Part shown: positions 19,104-29,200 of the stretch, one piece after another
Position numbering within the stretch: the first letter of the stretch is position 1
Layout of the letters: each line of letters starts with the position of its first letter
From: Hyphomicrobiales bacterium
GTDB lineage: Bacteria; Pseudomonadota; Alphaproteobacteria; Rhizobiales; OSC116
DNA length: 64,000 nucleotides
Direction: 5' to 3'
Assembly (NCBI GenBank): GCA_013214705.1
Contig: JABSRZ010000005.1
Coordinates: forward strand, 248,001 to 312,000
The notes under the pieces: generated by a model
The model's database searches: none
Seen by the model: only the letters and a program-made list of their open reading frames with translations
Told to the model about the DNA's origin: nothing
Made by a program: the position numbers and the translations under genes

Positions 19104-22100
19104 TTATGCAAAAATTTTCTGATAGGCCTGGTCCAATTGCTCATCATCTAGCCACATTAAATCGCCAGTAAATGTCCATAATAGCGCGGTTTTTATGCTA
19201 TGTTGGGGGTAGGTTTGGCGCAACAAATCTCTATAAGCTGCCATTTGCCCCAAATATTGCAGCGCCACATTTTTTGCCTCTTTTGGCGGCGGGCGGTTAG
19301 ATTTATAATCTAGAATCAGTATTTCATCCGCACCAATCACCAACCGGTCAATCTGGCCAGAAATCAATTTCTTCTGAGCTTTAAGGCTAATTTCTCCCAC
19401 AATCGACACTTCAGATTGCGAATTTTGGCCAAATAATGCCGCAAACTGCTCATCATTCATAATCCTCGTCACCTCATCACCAATCTCGGCCAATGTTGCT
19501 GCGTTAAAATCATCATCAAATTTCCGCAGATAATTCTGCATCGCAGCGTCGTGCAATTCTGGGGCTAGTTTTGGCAGGTTTTCCAACAATTTATGTATTA
19601 TGTTGCCGCGCAAAAACCTCCTCTTATCGTCTGTTTGCAACGGCGATAATACTAGGTCTGTTAAATCCATATTTTCGAAATCAGCAGCCTCCCAATTGGT
19701 TTCTAACAGGCTCGATGGCGCTTGCGGGCGCAGCAATTGCTTTGGCCTTGGCGCGCGCTCAAACGCCCATTGCGATAGCTCGACGTCATGCACATCCGCC
19801 AACGCCGCATCCTTAACCGGCTCTTTTTCGCCATCAGTTTCAAACCGCAAAATAGTTTGTCCATCTATTTCAACTTCTGTTGCCCAACCTTGCATAGCTT
19901 GTTCGACCAGTTGGTACCAATTGAAAAACTCTTCCTTGCCAGTGGCGGGTTTTTTGGCATACCCAGCCATATATAATTCATCGCCCGCGCGGGTCATGGC
20001 CACATATAATAACCGGTGATATTCCTCAATTTCTTTGATATAATTGGCGGCTTTAATCTGCCTGACCAAGTCAGGTTCGGTGTTTTTGCTCGGCCGCCAA
20101 TAGGCAAATTCATCGGCAAACGCCAAGTCATCGCCGCGGCCTTTTCGCGGTGCGGCGCAGGTGTCTGGCAATATAACTATGTTCGATTCAAGCCCCTTTG
20201 CGCCATGCACCGTCATAATGCGGACTTCATCTTTTTCTTGGTCAATCTCCCGTTTTAGCTCTTCTTCATCGCTTTCAATCCATTTGATCAAATGGTTTAA
20301 ATCGGCAACATGGTTCAGTTCAAAATTTTCAACCAAATTTAAAAATTCATCTAGCGGGTCAAGTGCATCTTTGCCCAACCGGGCGATTAATTTCTTCCGC
20401 ATGCCGTTAGCAGATAATATCTGGCTATAGAAATCAAATGGCCGTATCTGTTGCGACAATCGCCGCCAACTGGCAAGTTTAGCGTATATATTTCGCCATT
20501 CAGCTGTCTGCGCTTGGCCTAGGCTATGCCATAAATTACCTGTGCGGCCATGGGCAAGCTCAAATAATTTTTCATCATCAATGCCAATAAACGGGCTTTT
20601 TAATATGATCGCTAGGTTTAGCTCATCTTCAGGCAGCAAACAAAATTTGCCCAAAGCAATCATGTCTTCGACAATCAACTCATTGCGTACCCGCATCCGG
20701 TCGATGCCAGCCACTGGTATGTCGAGTTTTTTCAAAGCCCTAATCAGCGCGTTCACAAAATCATTTCGCCGGCGAACCAAAATCAATATATCACTCGGTT
20801 TGACCGCTCTATTGGTCGATTTTAAATGTCGTTTGCTTGATATCCAATTGGCAATTTTCAGCGCTATATTATCGGCTAGCATACGGCTTGGGCTTATCGG
20901 GCTTAACTCATCTATAGGCGCGCGCCAAGCATTTGGCACATCAACTTCTAAACCAGTTTCAACTGGCCATAATTCCACAATGCCGCCCACTTTACGGTGG
21001 GCAAAATGCCGTGGCTTCAGGGCATCATTTTTTATCTGTTCAGCATTGTCATCATAAACCCCGCTGGCGGCGGCTGCAAAATTAAACACCCGGTCAACCG
21101 CGTTCAATATAGCTTTAGATGACCTGAATGACAGGTCAAGTTCTATAGTTTCCCACGCCAAGCCCGCCGCCTCAAAGTCGTGCTTAAAGCCAATTTGTTT
21201 GCGCTTAAATTCTTCTCTGTCCGCGCCTTGAAATTTATAGATAGACTGTTTTTCATCACCCACCACAAACAGGCTGCGCGGCGCATCATGCGCACCTTCA
21301 CCAGCGGTAATCTCCCGCACCAATGGCTCAATCACCGCCCATTGGTTGGGGCTTGTATCTTGGGCTTCATCTATTAATATATGGTCCAAACCATTGTCTA
21401 ATTTATACAGCACCCATGCCGTTTGACCGTTATTTTGCGCGCCATCGCCATTTAGTAATTTGGCAGTAATGTTAATCAGGTCGTCATAATCGACCATGCT
21501 TTTGGCTTGCTTTTGCTGCACAAATTTCCACAAAATAGCGTTGCCAATTTCAAACAAGGCGGTCGACGCTTGGTATAGTTTTACTGCCGATAAGGTTTCA
21601 AATTGTTCCGCTGCCACCTGCTGTGCGGCCAACATTTTTTCATAAATTTCCGGCTGGTCTTGTTGCACCGGCTTGCTTATCCACCGCACCGCTGGCTTTC
21701 TATCTTTGGTCAGAAAAATATCAAAATAAGTCTCAATTTTAAGCTCTTTATCATTCACCGAAAGCGCCAAGTCAATCGACGCAGCTATTTTCAAATTTGT
21801 CGCGCCAGAGGCTTCTTGCAATATTTCGGCCAATGCCACAAATAGTTGTTTAGGCCATAGGCTGTCATCGGCCAATATGTCGGCATAATATTCGGCGACA
21901 TCAACGCCCTTTTTGTCAGCCGCATCCAGCCATTTTTCAATGCCCAATTGCTGGCCTAAATTGCCCAATGGTTTGTAAATAAAAGGTGCAAATTCGGTTT
22001 TTATGTCGGTAAAATCATAGCCAATTAATTTGACCATTTTCTGCCTATTCTTAATCAGCACATTAAGCAATTCGTCAAATTTTGCTTCATTCACATATTG

Positions 22101-22667
22101 GCTAATCACCGGCATTATATTGCCAAATTTTCCTTCGGCATTCTGGGCTTCATTCAACACATCGCGCTTAATCACACTCAGCATTTCGCGGGCATTTCTA
22201 TCGTCAATCACCTCAAATTGTGGCGATATACCCGCTTCGATCGGAAAAGTATGTAATATGCGTTCGCAAAAAGCATGTACGGTCTGAATTTTTAACCCGC
22301 CGGGGGTTTCTAACGCCTCGGCAAATAGCCGCCTCGCCTTGCCGAGGTCATCTGGCTTTAGTGTCACCGCCGCCGCATCAAAAACCGATTTTATCAGCCT
22401 TTCATCATCCATCACTGCCCATTCCGATAGGGTTTTAAACAACCGGTTTTGCATTTCTGCGGCTGCAGTTTTGGTAAAAGTTAGGCATAATATTTTATGC
22501 GCCAACGTGCCGGCAAGTAAAATTCTAATCACCCGTTTCACCAACACATGGGTTTTGCCGCTACCCGCATTGGCGCTCACCCATGCCGATAATTCAGGTG
22601 AGGCTGCCCGGTTTTGGTTGTGCGTGGTCATGGCCAATTTATCGGCTGGGTTTACAATGTTGGTCAT
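19104..22667 (-). CDS. addA: Double-strand break repair helicase/nuclease AddA
   Basis: Large subunit of AddAB, which resects double-strand breaks for RecA loading, like RecBCD. The UvrD-type helicase motifs are complete. Motif I is ANAGSGKTHVLVKR (about residue 32), motif II ILIDEAQDTSPNQW, motif III VVGDEKQSIYKFQGADREEF and motif IV LSFRSSKAILN. Motif V is TVHGAKGLE and motif VI LLYVAMTRAGDELY. The C-terminal PD-(D/E)XK nuclease is seen in GQIDRLVIG and LILDYKSNRPP near the end. At 1187 residues it has full length. Its ATG overlaps the addB stop by 4 bases, indicating coupled translation. Confidence 0.96.
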   Translation of the reverse strand: MTNIVNPADKLAMTTHNQNRAASPELSAWVSANAGSGKTHVLVKRVIRILLAGTLAHKILCLTFTKTAAAEMQNRLFKTLSEWAVMDDERLIKSVFDAAAVTLKPDDLGKARRLFAEALETPGGLKIQTVHAFCERILHTFPIEAGISPQFEVIDDRNAREMLSVIKRDVLNEAQNAEGKFGNIMPVISQYVNEAKFDELLNVLIKNRQKMVKLIGYDFTDIKTEFAPFIYKPLGNLGQQLGIEKWLDAADKKGVDVAEYYADILADDSLWPKQLFVALAEILQEASGATNLKIAASIDLALSVNDKELKIETYFDIFLTKDRKPAVRWISKPVQQDQPEIYEKMLAAQQVAAEQFETLSAVKLYQASTALFEIGNAILWKFVQQKQAKSMVDYDDLINITAKLLNGDGAQNNGQTAWVLYKLDNGLDHILIDEAQDTSPNQWAVIEPLVREITAGEGAHDAPRSLFVVGDEKQSIYKFQGADREEFKRKQIGFKHDFEAAGLAWETIELDLSFRSSKAILNAVDRVFNFAAAASGVYDDNAEQIKNDALKPRHFAHRKVGGIVELWPVETGLEVDVPNAWRAPIDELSPISPSRMLADNIALKIANWISSKRHLKSTNRAVKPSDILILVRRRNDFVNALIRALKKLDIPVAGIDRMRVRNELIVEDMIALGKFCLLPEDELNLAIILKSPFIGIDDEKLFELAHGRTGNLWHSLGQAQTAEWRNIYAKLASWRRLSQQIRPFDFYSQILSANGMRKKLIARLGKDALDPLDEFLNLVENFELNHVADLNHLIKWIESDEEELKREIDQEKDEVRIMTVHGAKGLESNIVILPDTCAAPRKGRGDDLAFADEFAYWRPSKNTEPDLVRQIKAANYIKEIEEYHRLLYVAMTRAGDELYMAGYAKKPATGKEEFFNWYQLVEQAMQGWATEVEIDGQTILRFETDGEKEPVKDAALADVHDVELSQWAFERAPRPKQLLRPQAPSSLLETNWEAADFENMDLTDLVLSPLQTDDKRRFLRGNIIHKLLENLPKLAPELHDAAMQNYLRKFDDDFNAATLAEIGDEVTRIMNDEQFAALFGQNSQSEVSIVGEISLKAQKKLISGQIDRLVIGADEILILDYKSNRPPPKEAKNVALQYLGQMAAYRDLLRQTYPQHSIKTALLWTFTGDLMWLDDEQLDQAYQKIFA

Positions 22668-25600
22668 AAATCATCAACCTCGTTTAACGACCATTCTTTG
22701 GCCCGCGCCAAATGGTCATAATCTCTAAACCTCGCGGCAAACTCGGCCAGCTCGCGTGGTTTATAAGCGGTATTTTGGTCAGCAAAATCGGCAATTCTTT
22801 GGGCCAGGCCGCTCTCCGCATCTTTAATTAATTTTTCCGTATCCAGTTTACTAAAATCGTGAGTTTTACCGGCCGGGTATCCCCCGGTGAGTTGAATATA
22901 GGTGAAACCAATCGGTATATCGCCAGCCACATAACAATCGTCAAACCCGCCCGCTGCCAATATGGCCGCCTCGAGCAATAATTGTGGCGCAAACCCCACC
23001 ACCACTTGCTTGGTTGCGGGTGGTGCGCCGGTTTTATAGTCTATAATTTCGGCTTTTTCGGCATATATATCTAGCCTGTCAGCCCGCGCCGTCAGCCTAA
23101 ATGGCGTTTGCCCATCCGCCCCATATTTGGCCGCAAAATCTAAGTTGCCTTGCCGTTCGGTGTAAATTTTTGGCTGGGCTGTACGGCGTGGGGTTTCCTG
23201 ATTTAAAAACCAATCTGCCACGCGCAAAAACCGTGGCCACCAAAACGCATATAATTGCGGCCACGCCTGCTTAATATCGGCAAATTCTGCAGCCCCAATT
23301 GCCACCAATATGGGTTTGGCCTCAGCGGTTATTTCGCCGGTAAATTGCTGGCTAAACTGGTGCAATATTTCATGAAATAATGAGCCTTTTTCAGCCGCAT
23401 TAATTTCCATCTCAACATCATCTAACGGCTTTAATTTCAATATCTTTTTGGCATATATCGCATACGGGTCGCGTATCCAAGTTTCGATGTCGCTAACGCT
23501 CATTTGTTTTGGCCTTGCACTCACCGGCGGGCGTGGTTCGGGTTTTTGGGTGGGCTTAATCTGCACAGGCCTATCAAGCTGTTGCGCCCAGCCATTCCAT
23601 GGCAATGTTGGGGCTAATATTGTCGCCAAATCCAAACTATTTAACACCGCCCTTAAGCGCAATAACCAGCGCGAGGCGATGGTCGGCGCGCCGTTAAGCT
23701 TTTGGGCACGGGTCATATATATTTTTGGCACACAAAATGCCGCCACAAAGTCATGTGCCGATAAGCCAACCCGCCGCTCTGGCGCGGGCAAGCCAATTTG
23801 TTGCATCATTTGGCGGCTTACCCAGGCATCGGCTTGCGGCAATTGCGGCCACATACCTTCGTTTAAACCGCCCAAAATGGCAATGTCCAAATCTGCCAAT
23901 CTGGCTTCCATCGCGCCCAAAATTGCCAACCCACCATAGGATGCGTCTTTACTGCGCACCATAATGCCGGCCATCATTTGGCTAAGCAACGCCTCATAAT
24001 TTTGCAAATTCACTAGGTCGAAATTAGCCGCACTGGCCAATATGTCTTGGCTTAATTTGGCCAAGCTTTCACCCTCATGGCTTTGCCACACAATCGAATT
24101 GCCAACGCTATCTATTTGGCTAAGCCGCTGCATCAACCCAATATGCGCGCTGAAAATTTCTATAAAATTTGCTTCACTGGTAAATTGCAACGGCGCAAAA
24201 ATATACTTCAAATTTTCCAGCAGCAGCCGCGCCAACTCCCAGTCATCCTCAGTTAATTTGGCAGTCAGCGGGTGCAGATATTTCTGCTCATCAGCATGGT
24301 GAAATCTCTGGTCATGCTTCACTTGCAAGGCGCTAAGCAACCCGTCTATGCCATAGGCTGGCCGCACCCCTCGCAGTAAAATTAGCTCCAGTGCCAACAC
24401 CGCTTGCTGCGCTTCCTCAGCGCTTAAAGCCAAGGCATCATCTGCCCAATATTGAGTGATAAAATATGGGTGTTTTATCAGGCTTAACAGGGCAGACGGG
24501 CTAAAACCCGCGAGCTGCGCCATAATGATATGCTGCATAAACAGTGCCGGTTGGGTGTCGTTAAGCGGCACACCACTTGAGTCATCAACCTCAATATCCC
24601 ATCGTTTCAGCTCACTTTGCACCCGCCGCGCCAATTGCCTATCAGGGGTAATTAAAGCAGCTTTTTTACTCTCATGCACGGCATTGCGCATCATCAAACT
24701 AATGGCTATCGCTTCTTCTTGCACGGTGTTGGCCTCAATTAACTCCACCCGGCCACGAAGCGCCGCAGCCACAGAATCGCGGTTTAGGCTTTTGGGCAGC
24801 TTGTGCCACATATGCGATGTCGCGGTTGGGCGCACCATTTCACTGGCAATTTGCCGCCTTAACCGGCTGGCATCGGCTTCGCTTACCGCTATGGATGGCA
24901 GTAATTTAACATCTTCTCGGCCTAAACCAGCATGTTCGAGCAAGCTTTTCAAATTATGTTGCGGGTGCGCCAAGTCGACACTCTCCCAACTATCCGCATC
25001 CATATAATTGTCTAACCCGGGCAAGATCACTGCGCCCAAATCCAAACTTAATATACCAGTTAGAAATTTTTTGGTCGCCATTACCGAACCGGTCGACCCG
25101 GCGGCAATAATGGCGCGGCCGTTGCCGTGTTTTTGCTGTTCGACAAAATTAGCCAGCTCATAATCCATAAGCATCTGGCGGCGGATAATTTGATCAATTT
25201 TGCCTTCTGCTGCCAAAACATCTGGCCAAGTTTTAAACACGATGTCCAAAAATCGGGTGATTAATAACCAGTTTTCAGCAAATTCACTTTCGACCAAACT
25301 TTCGAACTGGCTGGCGTCGGCTTCTTCTATCAACACGCTGTCAAACAATTTGGCCAAATCTTTCGCCATATGCAACGCCATGCTGGGGTTTTCCAAATTC
25401 AACCGGCCATCTAACCCGCCTTGTTTAGACAATAAACCGATATATTTGGCCAAAATAAGTTGCCGATCAAGTGGCGATATAGCTTGGCGAATGTCTAACA
25501 TATGAGCATGTTCACCCAGCGCTGCCTCGTCGGCAACCGTTGCCCAATCATCCTCTAACGCACCAAAGGCTTTAATTTCAGGCATAATCAATGCCTGCCT

Positions 25601-25786
25601 ATTATTTTCATCAAATAATATTTCGCGCAAATCTCGGCAGGCTCGTTGGGTGGGTAATAAAATCAACAATTGGCTAAAATTATGGGTTTCAAATTTTTGC
25701 ATATTGGGCAATTGCTTGCCAAGAATAGCCCGCGCAAGCTCACGCAGAAAACTATAACCAGAGGGAATGTTGTATATATTTTGCAT
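22664..25786 (-). CDS. addB: Double-strand break repair protein AddB
   Basis: Second subunit of AddAB, alphaproteobacterial type. It is UvrD-related but has no intact Walker A at the N-terminus (LLILLPTQRACRDLREI instead), consistent with a non-motor helicase-like scaffold that reads the DNA strand. The C-terminal nuclease core RADRLDIYAEKAEIIDYKTG is near residue 910 and is expected to cut the other strand. At 1040 residues the length is typical. A GAGTGA site precedes the ATG. In many relatives amgK and murU lie between tsaE and addB; here tsaE is only 14 bases away and those genes are absent. Confidence 0.94.
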   Translation of the reverse strand: MQNIYNIPSGYSFLRELARAILGKQLPNMQKFETHNFSQLLILLPTQRACRDLREILFDENNRQALIMPEIKAFGALEDDWATVADEAALGEHAHMLDIRQAISPLDRQLILAKYIGLLSKQGGLDGRLNLENPSMALHMAKDLAKLFDSVLIEEADASQFESLVESEFAENWLLITRFLDIVFKTWPDVLAAEGKIDQIIRRQMLMDYELANFVEQQKHGNGRAIIAAGSTGSVMATKKFLTGILSLDLGAVILPGLDNYMDADSWESVDLAHPQHNLKSLLEHAGLGREDVKLLPSIAVSEADASRLRRQIASEMVRPTATSHMWHKLPKSLNRDSVAAALRGRVELIEANTVQEEAIAISLMMRNAVHESKKAALITPDRQLARRVQSELKRWDIEVDDSSGVPLNDTQPALFMQHIIMAQLAGFSPSALLSLIKHPYFITQYWADDALALSAEEAQQAVLALELILLRGVRPAYGIDGLLSALQVKHDQRFHHADEQKYLHPLTAKLTEDDWELARLLLENLKYIFAPLQFTSEANFIEIFSAHIGLMQRLSQIDSVGNSIVWQSHEGESLAKLSQDILASAANFDLVNLQNYEALLSQMMAGIMVRSKDASYGGLAILGAMEARLADLDIAILGGLNEGMWPQLPQADAWVSRQMMQQIGLPAPERRVGLSAHDFVAAFCVPKIYMTRAQKLNGAPTIASRWLLRLRAVLNSLDLATILAPTLPWNGWAQQLDRPVQIKPTQKPEPRPPVSARPKQMSVSDIETWIRDPYAIYAKKILKLKPLDDVEMEINAAEKGSLFHEILHQFSQQFTGEITAEAKPILVAIGAAEFADIKQAWPQLYAFWWPRFLRVADWFLNQETPRRTAQPKIYTERQGNLDFAAKYGADGQTPFRLTARADRLDIYAEKAEIIDYKTGAPPATKQVVVGFAPQLLLEAAILAAGGFDDCYVAGDIPIGFTYIQLTGGYPAGKTHDFSKLDTEKLIKDAESGLAQRIADFADQNTAYKPRELAEFAARFRDYDHLARAKEWSLNEVDDL

Positions 25787-25800
25787 TCAGTCACTCAAAA

Positions 25801-26277
25801 TTAAGGGGTAGTTTCTAATCTTTTTGCCCAACTCTCAGTCATCATCATTTCTACAGTGCGGCTATGTTGGTCTTTATGTTTAAATAAAATAGTTAGGGCA
25901 TTTTGCGGTATATCGCCGTCAAGCCGGCTCGGCCATTCTATCAGGCAAATGCCTTGTTTGAGCGCATCCTCCAAGCCCAGTTCATAGGCCTCATCGGCGC
26001 AGCTTAATCTATATAAATCAAAATGCCAAATAGGCGGTGACAATTGGTCATACATTTGCACCAAGGTAAATGTCGGGCTAGGCACTTGAAATTGCTGGCC
26101 CAATTGTATTTGGGCCAAATGGTTTATAAACTGGCGCGAAAAAAAACTTTTGCCAACCCCAAGCTCGCCATCCAATAAAAATACATCGCCTTGTTGGGCA
26201 ACATTCGCCAACATGATGGCAAAATTCTGCATGTCTAGTTCTGATCCGATATTTATCAACTTGCTAATATAGCTCAT
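25801..26277 (-). CDS. tsaE: tRNA threonylcarbamoyladenosine biosynthesis ATPase TsaE
   Basis: ATPase that acts with TsaB and TsaD in making t6A37 on ANN-decoding tRNAs. The Walker A motif is DGELGVGKSFFSRQFI around residues 36-51. The family motif PSPTFTLVQMY is near residue 75 and HFDLYRL near 90. A Walker-B-like ICLIEWPSR follows near residue 116. The protein has 158 residues, standard for the family. It overlaps the stop of the upstream divL-like gene by 4 bases (ATGA) and precedes addB by 14 bases, so all three look co-transcribed. Confidence 0.94.
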   Translation of the reverse strand: MSYISKLINIGSELDMQNFAIMLANVAQQGDVFLLDGELGVGKSFFSRQFINHLAQIQLGQQFQVPSPTFTLVQMYDQLSPPIWHFDLYRLSCADEAYELGLEDALKQGICLIEWPSRLDGDIPQNALTILFKHKDQHSRTVEMMMTESWAKRLETTP

Positions 26278-29200
26278 TCAACGCTATCTTTTTCATCAAT
26301 ATTGCTAATATCTTGGCTGGCATTATCAGTATTTTTTTCGTCTTGGCGGCGGCGTTTATACAAAGCTGCTAGTTTAGAATCGGCGAATACCGCTTTGCTT
26401 TGCGCCCGCACTTTCAAACCAGAAGGGGCGATTTCCGCCTCGTCATTGCCATCTTTTTTCACGATGTCAGCAATCACATCTGCAATGCCATTGGCATTGG
26501 TTTCTGCGGTTTTGATGGCCTGTTTTATATCAGTTTCGACCTGGTTTAGAGCCGGTTCTATTTCTGGTTTTTCGGCGTCACTATCTACAATGGTGTCAGA
26601 TACAAAACCCGGCATGATCACCGGGTCAAGCGCAAGTTTTGGCGGCGGTGTTGGCGCGGCGTTGGCGGTTTCAACCTCTTGGCTGGCTTCGCTTTCACTA
26701 GCTTTAATGTCAACACCTTCACTGGCAACAGTTGCTGGCAACGGCTCATCCGCTACCGGTTTAACGACGCCATCAATATTTTGATCCACATTTTCCTCAA
26801 GGCCCGCCGCCGTGGTTTTTTGTTTTTTCTTCAGCCGTAAATTTCTTAATTGTTCTAACGGCGAGAGTTTTTTCGCCATATTGCCAATGATGTTTTTTGG
26901 CTTAATTTTTGGTTCAACTTCGGCCTCTGGAGCTTCGACCACTTTAGGTTCTAGCGCCCGCACAGCCCGCAAAACTGTCGCGGTTTGAGGCATCGCCAGC
27001 TGCGGTTTTGGTTCAGGCTTTGGTTCGACTTTTATTTCGGTCTCTATTTCAGGCTTGTGTTCAGTCTGTATATCGGTTTCGGCTTCATCTAGAACATCCA
27101 ACTCAGCCGCTACTTCTTTATCAGCCGCCACTTTGGCATCAGCTTGTTTTCTCCGTCGCAGTTTTTTCATCTGTTCAAACGGGGTCATTTTTCCCACCGC
27201 GTCAGCCACAACCGATATTTTCTCAAGCTTGTCATTCACCTGTGAGATGTCGGTCGACGCTTTGTCAAACTCAGCTTCATCTTTAACCAGCATTTCTAAA
27301 TCATCTTCTACATCCAAATCAACCGCCGCAAACTTAACTTCTGGCGCAGCCAGCTCGGTAAATTCAGCCTCAACAGGCATGTCTGCGGCTTCAGACTCTA
27401 TTTCCAGTTCTGGTTCTGGCTCAGGTTCAGGTTCAGGCTCAGGTCTTGGCGGCACAAATATTGGCAAATCAATCTCTGGCACACTATCCACCACTTCGCC
27501 TAGCAATCTAAATGGCACCACATTATTTGCCTCATTGGCGTTAAGCGGGGCAATAGGTTTGGCGCGTGGTTTTTGCTTTATCGGGAAATAACAGCTCACA
27601 ATTGTTCCCTTGTTCAATTCAGATGAAATCTTAACCTCACCGCCATGAAATTCGACAAGTTTTTGCGCCAACGATAAGCCAAGCCCCGCGCCAACGGTTT
27701 GGTCAGAATAGAATTTAGTGAATATATTCTTGAGCTTATCTTCACTTATGCCCGCACCCGCGTCGCGCACCCACAACCTTATATGGTCGTTCTCTTTTTC
27801 GGCACCAATAGACACAATGCTGTCTTTTTCACTGTAAAATATAGCGTTTGCCAATAGGTTATATAGCACCTGCGAAATGCGCTCTTCATCGCCTTCAAAC
27901 TCACCAATAGCTGGCATAATGATGCGGTTCAAAACAATATTTTTTTGTTTCACTGGCATTTCAACGGTCAGGATGGCGTCATCTATAAGCTCCGCCACTT
28001 TAATGTCATCATAGCGCAGTTCAAGCCGGTCAGCATCAATAGACGCAAGGTCTAGAATGTTATTAATAAGCGCCCGCAGGCCAAAGCTAGACGAGCGAAT
28101 GATGTCGATATATTCTAATTGTTTGGGGTTAAGCTCACCAAATAATTGGCCTTCCAACATTTCAGAAAAGCCTAAAATATTGGTCAATGGTTCGCGGAAC
28201 TGATAAGACACATGCGATATAAAATCGGTTTTTAACTGGTCTGCCGTCATCAAAGCTTCATTGCGTTCTTCTAACAATCGGTTAGATTTGGCGATAATTG
28301 TCACGTCGGTAAATGTCATCAAAGTCGCGCCATTGGGCAAGGGGATGGTCGCATATTCAATAATAATGCCATCGCGGCACTCAATGCGGCCGTTAGATAT
28401 TTTGCGTTCGTCAACAATGGCGGTGACGCTGGTGGTAAGCGTATCCCACACTTCGCTATTTGGTGATTGTTTTTGGCACCATTTCAGCACCTTTTTCACA
28501 TGCGGTTTTTCGTCTAATTCTTCGGGCTTAAAATGCCATATTTTGGCAAATGATGGGTTGAATATTTGCAGGTCGCCATTAGGGCCAAACACCGCCACCC
28601 CATCGGTTAATTTGTCTAATGTTTCAGATTGGGTCTGGTCTAATTCCTGATATTTACTTTCCAGAGCCAAATGCTCGGTAACATCATCATATAAAAATGT
28701 CACCCCGCCAAACGGGTGGGGGTCGGCCAAAATATGCAAGGCCATGCCATTGGGCAAATGCCACCATTTTTCGCTTGATTCTACTTGCCTAAAGGCGCCA
28801 AGCTCGGCATCACGCCAAGTTTTAAAATTGGCCTGTTCGGGCATTTTTTTAAGGTTTCTTATCTCTTCTAGCACCATTGACAGGCTCGGGCGGCTGTCTA
28901 AAAAACCAGCTTGCATGCCAAATAATTCTTGATAGGCCGCATTGTAAAATTCTAAATTTTGGTCGGGACCAAATTGCGCAATCGCGGTTTTTAATTTATC
29001 CAAAGTTTGTTTATGGGCGTGGTTATAACGCTTCAATTCGTCTCTGGCTTGTTCCAATTCGGTGGTGTCAAAAGCCGTGGCGATAATCGCGCCTTTAATT
29101 TTTTGGTGTCTAATTTTTAAGGAGCATCTCTCACCTTTAACCACTGCAAAAACTTCTTGCTCTATCACATCGGGGCCTAGTGAAGTGAAGTCCATGTCAA

